Below, in pieces: positions 14,188 to 20,723 of a stretch of DNA of 20,723 bases. The stretch spans positions 1 to 20,723 of the forward strand of contig CANQGC010000016.1 of the NCBI GenBank assembly GCA_947600345.1, read 5' to 3'. Position 1 is the stretch's first letter; each line of letters opens with the position of its first letter. Source of the stretch: an uncultured Clostridia bacterium. GTDB lineage: Bacteria > Bacillota > Clostridia > Christensenellales > Aristaeellaceae. The notes beneath the pieces are model-generated. The model was not told where the DNA came from. It worked only from the letters and a program-made list of their open reading frames with translations, and searched no databases. The translations under genes were made by a program, and so were the position numbers.

Positions 14188-15228
14188 CTAGCGCCGCATC
14201 CGGGCGAACCTCTCCGACATTCCGGCCACCAGGCTCCACTGCCGCCGCATGTAGGCCCGCAGCGGCTCGACCGCGCTCCCGTACGCCGCCAGGGCGCCCG
14301 CCGGATCGTCGAAGCGCGCGAGGATGGCCTCCGCCGCGAGGTGTCCGCTCTCCAGCGCCGCGCTGACGCCCTCGCCCATCGGGTTGAGGAAGCCCGCCAC
14401 CTCCCCCGCCCGCAGCGCCCGACCCGCGCCCAGATTCACGGCGCAGCCCGGGCGGACCTCCGGCAGCGCCCAGCGGTCGATCCAGAGCTCCTCCTCGATG
14501 CGCAGCCCGTGCGCCCGGCGCAGGAAATCCAGAAAGCGCGCATGGTACGGGCGAAGGTCGACGCCCGCAGGCGCGGCCACGCCCAGCACGAGCTGCCCGT
14601 CCTTGACGTTGCACCAGGCGTCGTAGCCGGAGAGCTCCGGCTGCAGCCAGGCGTAGAAGTAGCGCGGGTCGAGGTCGATGCTCCCCCGGTTGAAGCTCTG
14701 GCGCGTGGCGATGAAGCCTCCGTTCGGCCGCGCGGCGGAATCCGCCCCGCCGCGCCCTCGCGGGCCCCCGACCGCGCCCGAGCAGTCGATCAGCCAGCGG
14801 GCGCGCACGGGCTCCCCCTCCCCCTTCAGGCGAACGGCGACGATGCCGCCCTCCTCCGCAACGGCCAGCGCCCGCGCGCCGGGGCGCAGCTCCGCGCCCG
14901 CCTCGGCCGCGCGCTCCGCCAGCCAGCCGTCGAACGCGCCGCGCCATACGTTCAGGCCGCGCTGCTCGAAGCGCAGCTCCCGGCCGTGCTCGTCATAGAG
15001 CACCGTGCCCAGGTTCTCCGCCGGGGCGCAGGTCACGGATTCGGGAACCTCCGCGCCGAAGTACGCCCGCGCCAGCCGCAGCGACTTCGCGATCAGCTGC
15101 CCCGAGCAGGACTTGTAGCGCGGCAGTTTGCACCGCTCCAGCAGCAGCGCCCGCAGTCCCCTCTCCGCCAGCAACCTCGCGGCGGCGCAGCCCGCCGGGC
15201 CCGCGCCGAGGATCACCGCATCGTACAT
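14188..15228 (-). CDS. FAD-dependent oxidoreductase of the geranylgeranyl reductase family
   Basis: A 346-residue flavoprotein. The N-terminus is an FAD-binding Rossmann fold with GAGPAG (residues 8-13) and the acidic end of strand 2 (LLLER). LPRYKSCSGQ fits the RYKxCxG signature of geranylgeranyl reductase-like enzymes, and YFYAWLQP corresponds to their YxWxFP substrate-site motif. A second FAD motif (GAGRALRAGEVAGFLNPMGEG) lies near residues 270-290. The family reduces isoprenoid double bonds in membrane lipids or related compounds; the substrate in clostridia is unsettled. The start at 15228 has GGAGG 8 nt upstream. It lies 110 bp downstream of bioY on the same strand and may be co-transcribed, but the gap contains alternative hairpins. 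Family sure, substrate unknown. Confidence 0.9.
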   Translation of the reverse strand: MYDAVILGAGPAGCAAARLLAERGLRALLLERCKLPRYKSCSGQLIAKSLRLARAYFGAEVPESVTCAPAENLGTVLYDEHGRELRFEQRGLNVWRGAFDGWLAERAAEAGAELRPGARALAVAEEGGIVAVRLKGEGEPVRARWLIDCSGAVGGPRGRGGADSAARPNGGFIATRQSFNRGSIDLDPRYFYAWLQPELSGYDAWCNVKDGQLVLGVAAPAGVDLRPYHARFLDFLRRAHGLRIEEELWIDRWALPEVRPGCAVNLGAGRALRAGEVAGFLNPMGEGVSAALESGHLAAEAILARFDDPAGALAAYGSAVEPLRAYMRRQWSLVAGMSERFARMRR

Positions 15229-15263
15229 TCCGCCAGCCTCCGTTCCGTCCGGTCGCGCCCGCA

Positions 15264-15297
15264 GGGGGCAAAGGTTCGCCCCCGGGGCCTCTGGGGG
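15264..15297 (-). repeat. Competing G/C-run hairpins between bioY and the flavoprotein gene
   Basis: The central C run (15279-15283) can pair either with the G run at 15264-15268 (GGGGGC with GCCCCC) or with the G run at 15293-15297. The two structures exclude each other. No U-run or open frame is present, so a role as attenuator is only possible. Confidence 0.35.
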
Positions 15298-15338
15298 AAG
15301 GCGCGCCGGGGACGCTTTCAGCATAGTTTTTCGATCCC

Positions 15339-15902
15339 TCACATCAGACCCGCCGACCGAAGCCTGCGGCGAATGCGCACGCCCAGCAGCGTGGCGCAGA
15401 CCGCCTTGCCCAGATCGAAGGGGATGAAGGGATAGACGCATACCGTCAGCGCGTGGGCCCAATCGCTGTTCGCCACCAGCGTGAACTGGAGCGTTCCCAG
15501 CAGGTAGAGCACCGCCGTGGAGAGCACGCACGCCGCGAAGGTCCGCGCGTCCTCGGCCAGCTCGCGCTCCCGGGGCCCGCCGCCCAGCGCCGCGATGATC
15601 ATCGCCATCGGCAGATAGGCCCAGATGTAGCCGCCCGTGGGCCCGGCGATCACACCGAAGCCGCCCTTGCCGCCGGAGAACACCGGCAGCCCGATTGCGC
15701 CCAGCAGTATGTACGCCAGCACCGCCGCGCCCGCGCGCTTCCAGTCCAGCACCGCGCCGGTCAGCATCACCGCGAACGCGCCCAGCGTGATCGGAACCGG
15801 CCCGATCGGGATCGCCAGCGGAGAAAGCACGCAGATCACCGCCGCGAACACGGCGCTCTGCGCGAGAAACAGTACCTTTTCGTTCCGTCCCACATGTTGC
15901 AT
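15339..15902 (-). CDS. bioY: BioY, substrate-binding subunit of the biotin ECF transporter
   Basis: BioY binds biotin at the membrane and, with or without the shared EcfAAT energy module, imports it. The 187 residues form about six membrane helices. Family landmarks are present: the IPIGPVPITLGAF segment after helix 1, the GAIGLPVFSGGKGGFGVIAGPTGGY loop with the biotin-binding region in the middle, and the FIPFDLGKA segment near the end. The start at 15902 has AGGTG 5 nt before it. No bioM/bioN or Ecf genes are in the window, so the energy module is encoded elsewhere. The promoter carries a BirA-type operator, so uptake should be repressed when biotin is plentiful. Confidence 0.96.
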   Translation of the reverse strand: MQHVGRNEKVLFLAQSAVFAAVICVLSPLAIPIGPVPITLGAFAVMLTGAVLDWKRAGAAVLAYILLGAIGLPVFSGGKGGFGVIAGPTGGYIWAYLPMAMIIAALGGGPRERELAEDARTFAACVLSTAVLYLLGTLQFTLVANSDWAHALTVCVYPFIPFDLGKAVCATLLGVRIRRRLRSAGLM

Positions 15903-15921
15903 AAGCTCACCTCTTGCATCG

Positions 15922-15950
15922 ATGATAGCACACTTCGCTCCGATTGTCAA
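15922..15950 (-). promoter_or_regulatory. Sigma-A promoter of bioY
   Basis: On the minus strand, TTGACA (15945-15950), 17 nt and TATCAT (15922-15927), with a TGC extension. The -35 lies inside the right-hand operator half-site as read in transcription direction. Confidence 0.9.
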
Positions 15951-15976
15951 CTATTATTTTAATTATGGTTGACAAT
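15943..15976. promoter_or_regulatory. BirA-type biotin operator
   Basis: The perfect inverted repeat ATTGTCAAC / GTTGACAAT (15943-15951 and 15968-15976) has a 16-bp AT-rich spacer. Bacillus and clostridial BirA operators have TTGTTAAC-type arms with about 15 bp between them. One arm covers the bioY -35, so binding would block transcription. Confidence 0.85.
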
Positions 15977-15984
15977 TGTGCCGG

Positions 15985-16013
15985 AAAAAGCCGCCGCAAC
16001 TCGATGCGACGGC
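15985..16013 (-). terminator. Intrinsic terminator of the Cys/His-module gene
   Basis: A 9-bp stem (15990-15998 with 16005-16013, one U-G pair) is followed on the minus strand by five U (15985-15989). It separates the upstream gene from the bioY promoter. Confidence 0.85.
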
Positions 16014-16040
16014 TTGGAGGGGGTGATTTGAATCTCCGCG

Positions 16041-19000
16041 CTACTTGCGGGATGTGGGCGGGTTGCAGTAGGGGCAGGCCTTGAAGCCCCAGCTGAGGGC
16101 GAAGTCCAGGGTCACAGCCGTGCCGCCGGAGAGCCCGCCGTCCCCGCAGTGGGAGGACTTGTGGTAGTAGAAGCGCGTGCTCCCGGTGTCGATGTAGACG
16201 CGGGTATCGCCACTGGCGGGATACTTGACGTCGGACTCCTCGTAGGCCTCGGAGCCGCCGATGCACACCGGGCAGGCCTTCTTCCCCAGCGCCATCGCGA
16301 CCGCCCACTTGCCGGCGGATGCGCCGGAGCCCGCGTGCTGCTTGCTGGCGTGGTAGTACTTGCCGGAGGCCGTGGCGTACACCGTTTTGTTCGCCGCCTT
16401 GGCGCAGTTCGGGCAGGCGGTCTTGCCGTAGTTCAGCGCCTTCTCCAGCGTGACGTGGGAAGCGCCCGCGCCCGCGCAGCTCTTGCTGGTGTGGTAGTAC
16501 TTGCCGGATGCCGTGGCGTACACCTTGATGCCCGAGGCGCCCGACTTATAGAGGTTCGAGCTCGTGACCTTCTTGGTGTGGGTCACGCACACCGGGCAGG
16601 CGTCCAACCCGCTGGCCAGCGCCGTCGAGAGCTTGCCGGACACCGCGCCCGAGCCCGCACAGGACTTGGAGCGGTGGTAGTAGCGCCCGCCGCGCACCGC
16701 GTAGACGGTGGTCTTGGCGACCTTGAGGCAGGTCGGGCAGGCGGTCTTGCCGTAGTTGAGCGCCGTCTCGATGGATACGAGCTTGGCGCCGGAGCCCGCG
16801 TGCTGCTTGTAGCCGTGGTAGTACTTTCCGGAGGCCGTGGCGTACACCTTGATGCCCGAAGCGCCCGCCTTGTACTTCGTGGAGGGCTGGATCTTGCCCG
16901 TCTGGACATTCTTCAGCCGCGAGGAGTTGGACGAGGTCTTGTTGCTGGACACGCCGGATACGGAGCTCTTGCTTCCGCTGCTGAGCTTGCCGCTGCCGGT
17001 GACCTTGCTGCCACTGCCAGACGAGCTCGAGCTGCTGGTGGAGAGCCGATGGGACTGCACGTCGCTCACGCCGTTGACCGAGCCGTCGATGCTCACGTTG
17101 CCCAGACAGACCGGGCAGGAGCTCTGGCCCATGGTCAGGGCCTCCTGCAGCGTGCGCTCCTGGGCGTTCTTCATGCCGGAGCAGTCGCTCTTGATGTGGT
17201 AGTACTGGCCGTTCTCGGTGGAGTACACCTTGCGGTTGGCGGCCGGCGCACAGGTCGGGCACGCCTTCTTGCCGGCGCGCACCGCCTGCGCCAGTTCGAG
17301 CCTGGTCGCGTCCTTCATGCCGGAGCAGCTCTCGTTGGTGTGGTAGTAGGTTCCGTTGCGGGTGGCGTACACGTACACCGTGGAGGAGCCGTCGCCGCTG
17401 GCGGTGCTCTGCCAGCAGTTCGGGCAGCGCTGCTTGCCCACGGCCATCGCCTGAGCCTGCGTGCCGGCCACGGCGTTCTGCATGCCAGAGCAGGTGGCGT
17501 AGGAGTGGTAGTACTTGCCGTTCTCGGTCGCGTAGACCGTGGTATCCGCGCCCGCCGCGCAGGTGGGGCAGGCCTGGCGTCCGGCCTTGAGCATCGCCGC
17601 GAGCGTCACGCGCTGGGCGTTCTTCATGCCGGAGCAGGTCGAATTGGTATGGTAGTAGCTCCCGTTCGGCGTGGCGTATACGTACACCGTGCCGCCGCTG
17701 ACCAGCGTGCTGTCGTCGCCGGAGCTGGTGCGGCCCACGCCGTTGCCGTTGAAGCTAATATTGGAGTTGCCCCAGCAGGTGGGACACCTGGTCTTATTCA
17801 GGATCAGCGCCTCGGCCAAGGTGCCCTGCAGCGCGCCCCGCATGCGGGAGCAGTCGCTCTTGTTGTGGAACATCTTGCCGCCCTCGGTGAACCACACCTG
17901 GCGCCCCGCGGAGGAAGCGCAGGTCGGGCAGGCCGTCTTTCCGGCCAGCATCGCCTGGAGCAGGCCGACCGACTGGGCGTTCTGCATTCCGGAGCAGTTT
18001 TGATCCGTGTGGAAGTAGCGCCCTCCCTTGGTGGCCCACACGTTCAGGCCGCTCTGGTCCTTGGTGCTGGAGGTGGCGTAGCGCAGGCCGTTGCGCTCCA
18101 GCGACTGGGCCGTCTTCAGAATGCAGACCGGGCAGGGCGTCTGGCCCTTCGCCTCGGCGGCCGCCTTGGTGATGGCCACCGGATTGCTCATGCGCGAGCA
18201 GGTCTTATCCGAGTGGTAGTATGTTCCGTTCGCGGTGGAGTAGTAGATCTCCTGGCCCGGGAAGCAGATCGGGCAGGGGAACTTGCCGCGCTGCAGCGCC
18301 ACATCCTCCGTCAGGTTGGACGTCGCCACGCCCTGCTCCAGATTCTCGCAGTTGCTGTTGTTGTGGTAGTACTGGCCGGTGGCCGTGACGAGCACGGTGC
18401 CCGCCGTCACGGTGTTCGCGTCGTAGCCCGCCAGCGGCGTGGGCGAAGCGGCCGGGGAGATCGCGTCCGGCGTCTCGGCGGCGGTGATGCCCTCGGTGGC
18501 GCCGTTGGCGATGCCGCCGCTCAGCGCATCCTGCAGCAGGCTGTCGGAGGTTTCGGGGGTGCTCGCCGCGCCGATCGTGGGCGTCGGCGTGTTCATCGTG
18601 ATGGGCTGGTTCGCCGTGGTATCGCCCGCGCCGGACAGGATCAGCGAAATCAGCAGGATCAGCAGTATGATGAACCAGATTCCGGAGGCGATGGACACGC
18701 CCCAGCGGACCGGCGCATCGAAGCGCCGCCTGCGCCAGAGCAGGTAGATGCCCAGCGGCGGCAGCAGCACCAGCAGCGCATAGGTCACCCAGTCGTTCTC
18801 ATCTATGTAGCGCAGCACCGGGTTCTCGCTGCCGAAGCCCTGGCCCTCGTCGTAATCGCCGGCGTCCTGGTCCGAGTAGCGGTCGTCGTAGCCGTCGTCC
18901 GCGTAGTCGTCCCCGCCGTCGCCGTAGTAATCTCCCTCGCCGCCGTCGTAGCGGCTATCGGAGTAGCCGTCATCCGCATAATCGCCGTCCGCATAGCCGT

Positions 19001-19430
19001 CGTCCGCGTAATCGTCGTCCGCATAGCCGTCATCCGCGTAGCCGTCGTCGGCGTAGTCATCATCCGCATAGCCGTCGTCCGCGTAGCTATCGTCCGCATA
19101 GGCGTCATCCGCGTAATCATCGTCCGCATAGCCGTCGTCGGCGTAGTCATCGTCCGCCTCGTCGCCATAGCCGGAGCCATAGTTCGATCCGCCCACGGCC
19201 TGGGCAAAGCGGCCGCTGTAGCCGCCGGAGGCCGCGGCATCCCCGGCCTCGTAGGCCAAATCGTCATAGCCGGCATCGTCCAGATACGCATCCGCATCGT
19301 AAGCGCCGGCCGCGGCGGGCTTGCGCTTCTTCAGGAAGCCGAGCTGATGGATCTTGCCGTCGCCGATGCGGAAGGCAATTCCATCCTCCGAAGTATTGAA
19401 CTTTAAGAATCCCAGCTTATGCGTCGCCAT
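16041..19430 (-). CDS. Membrane protein with acidic repeats and 13 Ada-like Cys/His modules
   Basis: A 1129-residue protein I do not recognise as a whole. Residues 1-40 are a small conserved-looking start with LGFLK twice. Residues about 45-200 are Asp/Tyr/Ala-rich and repetitive (YADDGYADD units). Two membrane helices follow (about 212-232 and 243-267), separated by a strongly basic WRRRR loop, which predicts both ends outside. After a Thr/Pro-rich spacer, residues about 344-1126 hold 13 modules of about 43 residues, each with an aromatic strand, YYH, a Cys (or His) five residues on, and CPxC about 20 residues later. The spacing of these ligands and the EAL...G..(C)PxC ending resemble the zinc site of Ada and similar modules at the ends of secreted nucleases and ComEC-like proteins. 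Zinc binding outside the cell is inferred. The start at 19430 has AGAGGTGG 8 nt upstream and a promoter. No enzyme domain is present. Confidence 0.9.
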   Translation of the reverse strand: MATHKLGFLKFNTSEDGIAFRIGDGKIHQLGFLKKRKPAAAGAYDADAYLDDAGYDDLAYEAGDAAASGGYSGRFAQAVGGSNYGSGYGDEADDDYADDGYADDDYADDAYADDSYADDGYADDDYADDGYADDGYADDDYADDGYADGDYADDGYSDSRYDGGEGDYYGDGGDDYADDGYDDRYSDQDAGDYDEGQGFGSENPVLRYIDENDWVTYALLVLLPPLGIYLLWRRRRFDAPVRWGVSIASGIWFIILLILLISLILSGAGDTTANQPITMNTPTPTIGAASTPETSDSLLQDALSGGIANGATEGITAAETPDAISPAASPTPLAGYDANTVTAGTVLVTATGQYYHNNSNCENLEQGVATSNLTEDVALQRGKFPCPICFPGQEIYYSTANGTYYHSDKTCSRMSNPVAITKAAAEAKGQTPCPVCILKTAQSLERNGLRYATSSTKDQSGLNVWATKGGRYFHTDQNCSGMQNAQSVGLLQAMLAGKTACPTCASSAGRQVWFTEGGKMFHNKSDCSRMRGALQGTLAEALILNKTRCPTCWGNSNISFNGNGVGRTSSGDDSTLVSGGTVYVYATPNGSYYHTNSTCSGMKNAQRVTLAAMLKAGRQACPTCAAGADTTVYATENGKYYHSYATCSGMQNAVAGTQAQAMAVGKQRCPNCWQSTASGDGSSTVYVYATRNGTYYHTNESCSGMKDATRLELAQAVRAGKKACPTCAPAANRKVYSTENGQYYHIKSDCSGMKNAQERTLQEALTMGQSSCPVCLGNVSIDGSVNGVSDVQSHRLSTSSSSSSGSGSKVTGSGKLSSGSKSSVSGVSSNKTSSNSSRLKNVQTGKIQPSTKYKAGASGIKVYATASGKYYHGYKQHAGSGAKLVSIETALNYGKTACPTCLKVAKTTVYAVRGGRYYHRSKSCAGSGAVSGKLSTALASGLDACPVCVTHTKKVTSSNLYKSGASGIKVYATASGKYYHTSKSCAGAGASHVTLEKALNYGKTACPNCAKAANKTVYATASGKYYHASKQHAGSGASAGKWAVAMALGKKACPVCIGGSEAYEESDVKYPASGDTRVYIDTGSTRFYYHKSSHCGDGGLSGGTAVTLDFALSWGFKACPYCNPPTSRK
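16050..18400 (-). repeat. Tandem array of 13 Cys/His modules (about 43 codons each)
   Basis: The CPxC motifs of modules 1 to 13 lie near 18270, 18130, 17927, 17778, 17565, 17420, 17255, 17112, 16737, 16595, 16415, 16269 and 16068. Modules 1-8 mostly carry CSGM or CSRM around the first Cys; modules 9-12 carry CAG or HAG. A Ser-rich linker (about 16900-17090) separates the two groups. Modules come in close pairs joined by about 6-8 residues, with longer linkers between pairs. Confidence 0.9.
18940..19160 (-). repeat. Acidic Asp/Tyr repeat region (YADD units)
   Basis: About 15 near-identical 5-residue (15-bp) units of the form (D/G)YADD, in an irregular higher-order order. The strong nucleotide repetition suggests unit number can change by slippage or recombination. 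Confidence 0.85.
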
Positions 19431-19521
19431 ATGTTATCCACCTCTATCGCGCACGGTCGCATTCCGTCCGCCTGTAAATCCTTTCCGCTTCGCGTGCGTT
19501 CCGCCATTTGCGTCGATTATA

Positions 19522-19549
19522 ATTATATTCTGTGTCCGGCGGTTCACAA
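19522..19549 (-). promoter_or_regulatory. Promoter of the Cys/His-module gene
   Basis: On the minus strand, TTGTGA (19544-19549), 16 nt, TATAAT (19522-19527). A second TATAAT follows a few bases later. The leader would be about 85 nt. Confidence 0.7.
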
Positions 19550-19762
19550 GTACGCACAAATTTGTAACCCGTTTACTTTATTTGTAATAATTATAATCAA
19601 TATAAGCATACATCAGAACCCCTATGCTGTCAATCCGTATGAGGTGAAAAAATATAGCCATAAATTCGCATTTTTATGGACACCAACTCCTCATCTTATT
19701 TAATAGACGCGTAATCTGTTGAAATAGTTCCGAAAAAACTCATTGAAGACATGAGAATGTCA

Positions 19763-19790
19763 TTGCCTTGGATGAATTCTATGCTATAAT
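19763..19790 (+). promoter_or_regulatory. Promoter of the CapA-like gene
   Basis: TTGCCT (19763-19768), 16 nt, TATAAT (19785-19790) with the TGC extension. The start codon is 56 nt after the -10. Confidence 0.7.
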
Positions 19791-19846
19791 AATAAGGAAG
19801 TTGCAGAAACAGATAAACGCAAGCGAACCGCTGGAGGGAAATCATC

Positions 19847-20723
19847 ATGGCAACGAAAAAGAAGAAAAAAAAGTTCGGCCTGCGCATCGGAGGAATCCGG
19901 ATCCGCCCCCTGGGTCTGTTGATGATCCTGCTGATACTGCTCATCATCGCGGGCTGCATTGTGCTGTTCGTCGGAAAGCCCCACGAGGTGGGCGGCGGCG
20001 GCTTCCTGTCGCCCACGGCCACGCCGAGCCCGACGCCCACCGCGTCCCCCACGCCCGAGCCCACGCCGACGCCCGCGCCCACGCCGCGCTCGGCGACGAT
20101 CCGCTCGCTGGGCGAGATCGCCATACAGGACAACCTGCTCGCGGCGGCCAAGACCGAAAGCGGCTACGACTTCAGCGAGATGTTCAGCCAGATATCGGAC
20201 GTCATCGGCGGCGCGGATTATACCGTGGCGGATGTCGAGGGCTCCCTGGGCGACACGATGAATCCCTCCGGCAGTGAGCGGATGCTGACGCCCTCCTCGA
20301 TCATCCAGGCGCTCGCCGACTGCGGCGTAGACATGCTCGACCTCGCCAACGACCACGCGCTCGACGGCGGATGGGCCGACCTCCAGGCCGCGATGAAGAA
20401 CTGCCAGTCGGCGGGCGTGGAGTACATCGGCGCGGCCAGCTCGCTGCTGGAGCGCGACGCGGCCAAGGTGGTGGACATCAACGGCATCAAGGTGGGTTTC
20501 GTCGCCTACACCGACAGCCTGTCCATCTTCCCCGCCAAGGCGGATTCGAAGACGCTGGCCAAGATCGCCTCTGCGGCGGGCCTCGACAAGGACTCGCTGG
20601 AGTACGCCATCAACCTGGCCTCGATCAGCGCGCCGAAGACCGACATCCAGGCCTGCCGCGACGCGGGCGCGGAGATCGTGGTCGCCTGCGCCAGCTGGGG
20701 CGACATGTTCAACCGCAACGTCA
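19847..20723 (+). CDS. CapA-like protein (PGA_cap fold), membrane anchored, cut by the window end
   Basis: The first 292 codons of a longer gene, open to the window edge. The start at 19847 has GGAGGG (19833-19838) 8 nt upstream. The basic N-terminus (MATKKKKKKFG) and a hydrophobic helix (about 20-43) anchor it, and a Pro/Thr-rich spacer (about 54-82) follows. From about residue 85 the chain matches the PGA_cap domain of CapA, a metallophosphoesterase-like fold linked to poly-gamma-glutamate or capsule export: IxxADYTVADVEGSL, ALADCGVDMLDLANDHALDGG, then GVEYIGAA and INGIKVGFVAYTDS. Key positions differ from the common forms: GE for the first GD, ADVEG for ANLEG and NDH for NNH. It may be a divergent or inactive member. 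The C-terminal half is outside the window, so this needs caution. Confidence 0.85.
   Translation, partial: MATKKKKKKFGLRIGGIRIRPLGLLMILLILLIIAGCIVLFVGKPHEVGGGGFLSPTATPSPTPTASPTPEPTPTPAPTPRSATIRSLGEIAIQDNLLAAAKTESGYDFSEMFSQISDVIGGADYTVADVEGSLGDTMNPSGSERMLTPSSIIQALADCGVDMLDLANDHALDGGWADLQAAMKNCQSAGVEYIGAASSLLERDAAKVVDINGIKVGFVAYTDSLSIFPAKADSKTLAKIASAAGLDKDSLEYAINLASISAPKTDIQACRDAGAEIVVACASWGDMFNRNV

Larger units (their letters stand above)
19431..19846. other. 416-bp intergenic region with divergent promoters
   Basis: The region is markedly AT-rich in its middle (about 19510-19760). It contains the promoter of the Cys/His-module gene on the minus strand and that of the CapA-like gene on the plus strand. 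Between them (about 19550-19760) I see no gene, no RNA gene and no strong hairpin; short open frames there lack ribosome binding sites. Confidence 0.7.

Noticed and set aside
12623..14947. A 774-codon open frame on the minus strand across the DUF4179 and flavoprotein genes
   Set aside because: It crosses two real genes and their terminator, and the translation is low-complexity Arg/Gly/Ala. No ribosome binding site was found.
16149..18400. The regularly repeated Cys/His units viewed as a CRISPR array
   Set aside because: The repeats are in frame, diverged at the DNA level, about 130-200 bp apart and encode a conserved protein module; there are no uniform repeats or spacers and no cas genes.
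16149..19406. A 1085-codon open frame on the plus strand opposite the Cys/His-module gene
   Set aside because: It mirrors the repeats of the minus-strand gene, has low-complexity Val/Ala/Gly/Arg composition, no ribosome binding site and no recognisable domain. It is a by-product of GC-rich codon use.

Overview
The window looks like chromosome from a GC-rich, spore-forming member of the Firmicutes, probably a gut or rumen clostridium. The evidence is a full-length SpoIVA with the Bacillus-type 492-residue length, class B sortase, DUF1836, BioY with a BirA-type operator, an ECF sigma factor paired with a DUF4179 anti-sigma protein, GGAGG ribosome binding sites about 8 nt before most starts, and sigma-A type promoters. 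An order such as Christensenellales is a guess. Fifteen protein genes (one cut by the right edge) and four tRNA genes are supported. Many long open frames opposite the real genes are GC artefacts.

Layout. 134-2944 (-) encodes a secreted leucine-rich-repeat (BspA-like) protein with bacterial Ig-like domains. A GDSL esterase (-) and a DUF1836 HTH-like protein (+) diverge from an intergenic region with nested CCAGAT palindromes. A D,D-carboxypeptidase follows (+), and its Shine-Dalgarno sequence and start codon are buried in a long hairpin. It meets a secreted WG-repeat protein tail to tail with a 29-bp overlap. Next come tRNA-Arg, -His, -Gln and -Lys, from one strong promoter to a strong terminator. 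After them lies an AT-rich lipoprotein gene that differs in composition from its surroundings, and then a Bcp-type peroxiredoxin.

spoIVA (-) and a class B sortase (+) diverge at about 10.8 kb. After a strong terminator comes the ECF sigma/DUF4179 pair, overlapping by ATGA. On the minus strand follow a geranylgeranyl-reductase-like flavoprotein, bioY, and a 1129-residue membrane protein with a repetitive acidic N-terminal part and 13 tandem Ada-like Cys/His modules. A CapA-like protein runs off the right edge.

About half of the proteins are exported or membrane anchored, and several share Pro/Thr-rich spacers, so the region is mostly envelope and surface biology with some sporulation genes. 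The most unusual items are the 13-module putative zinc array, the start-codon-burying hairpin before the carboxypeptidase gene, which a possible forespore promoter could bypass, and the three-half-site operator between the esterase and DUF1836 genes.
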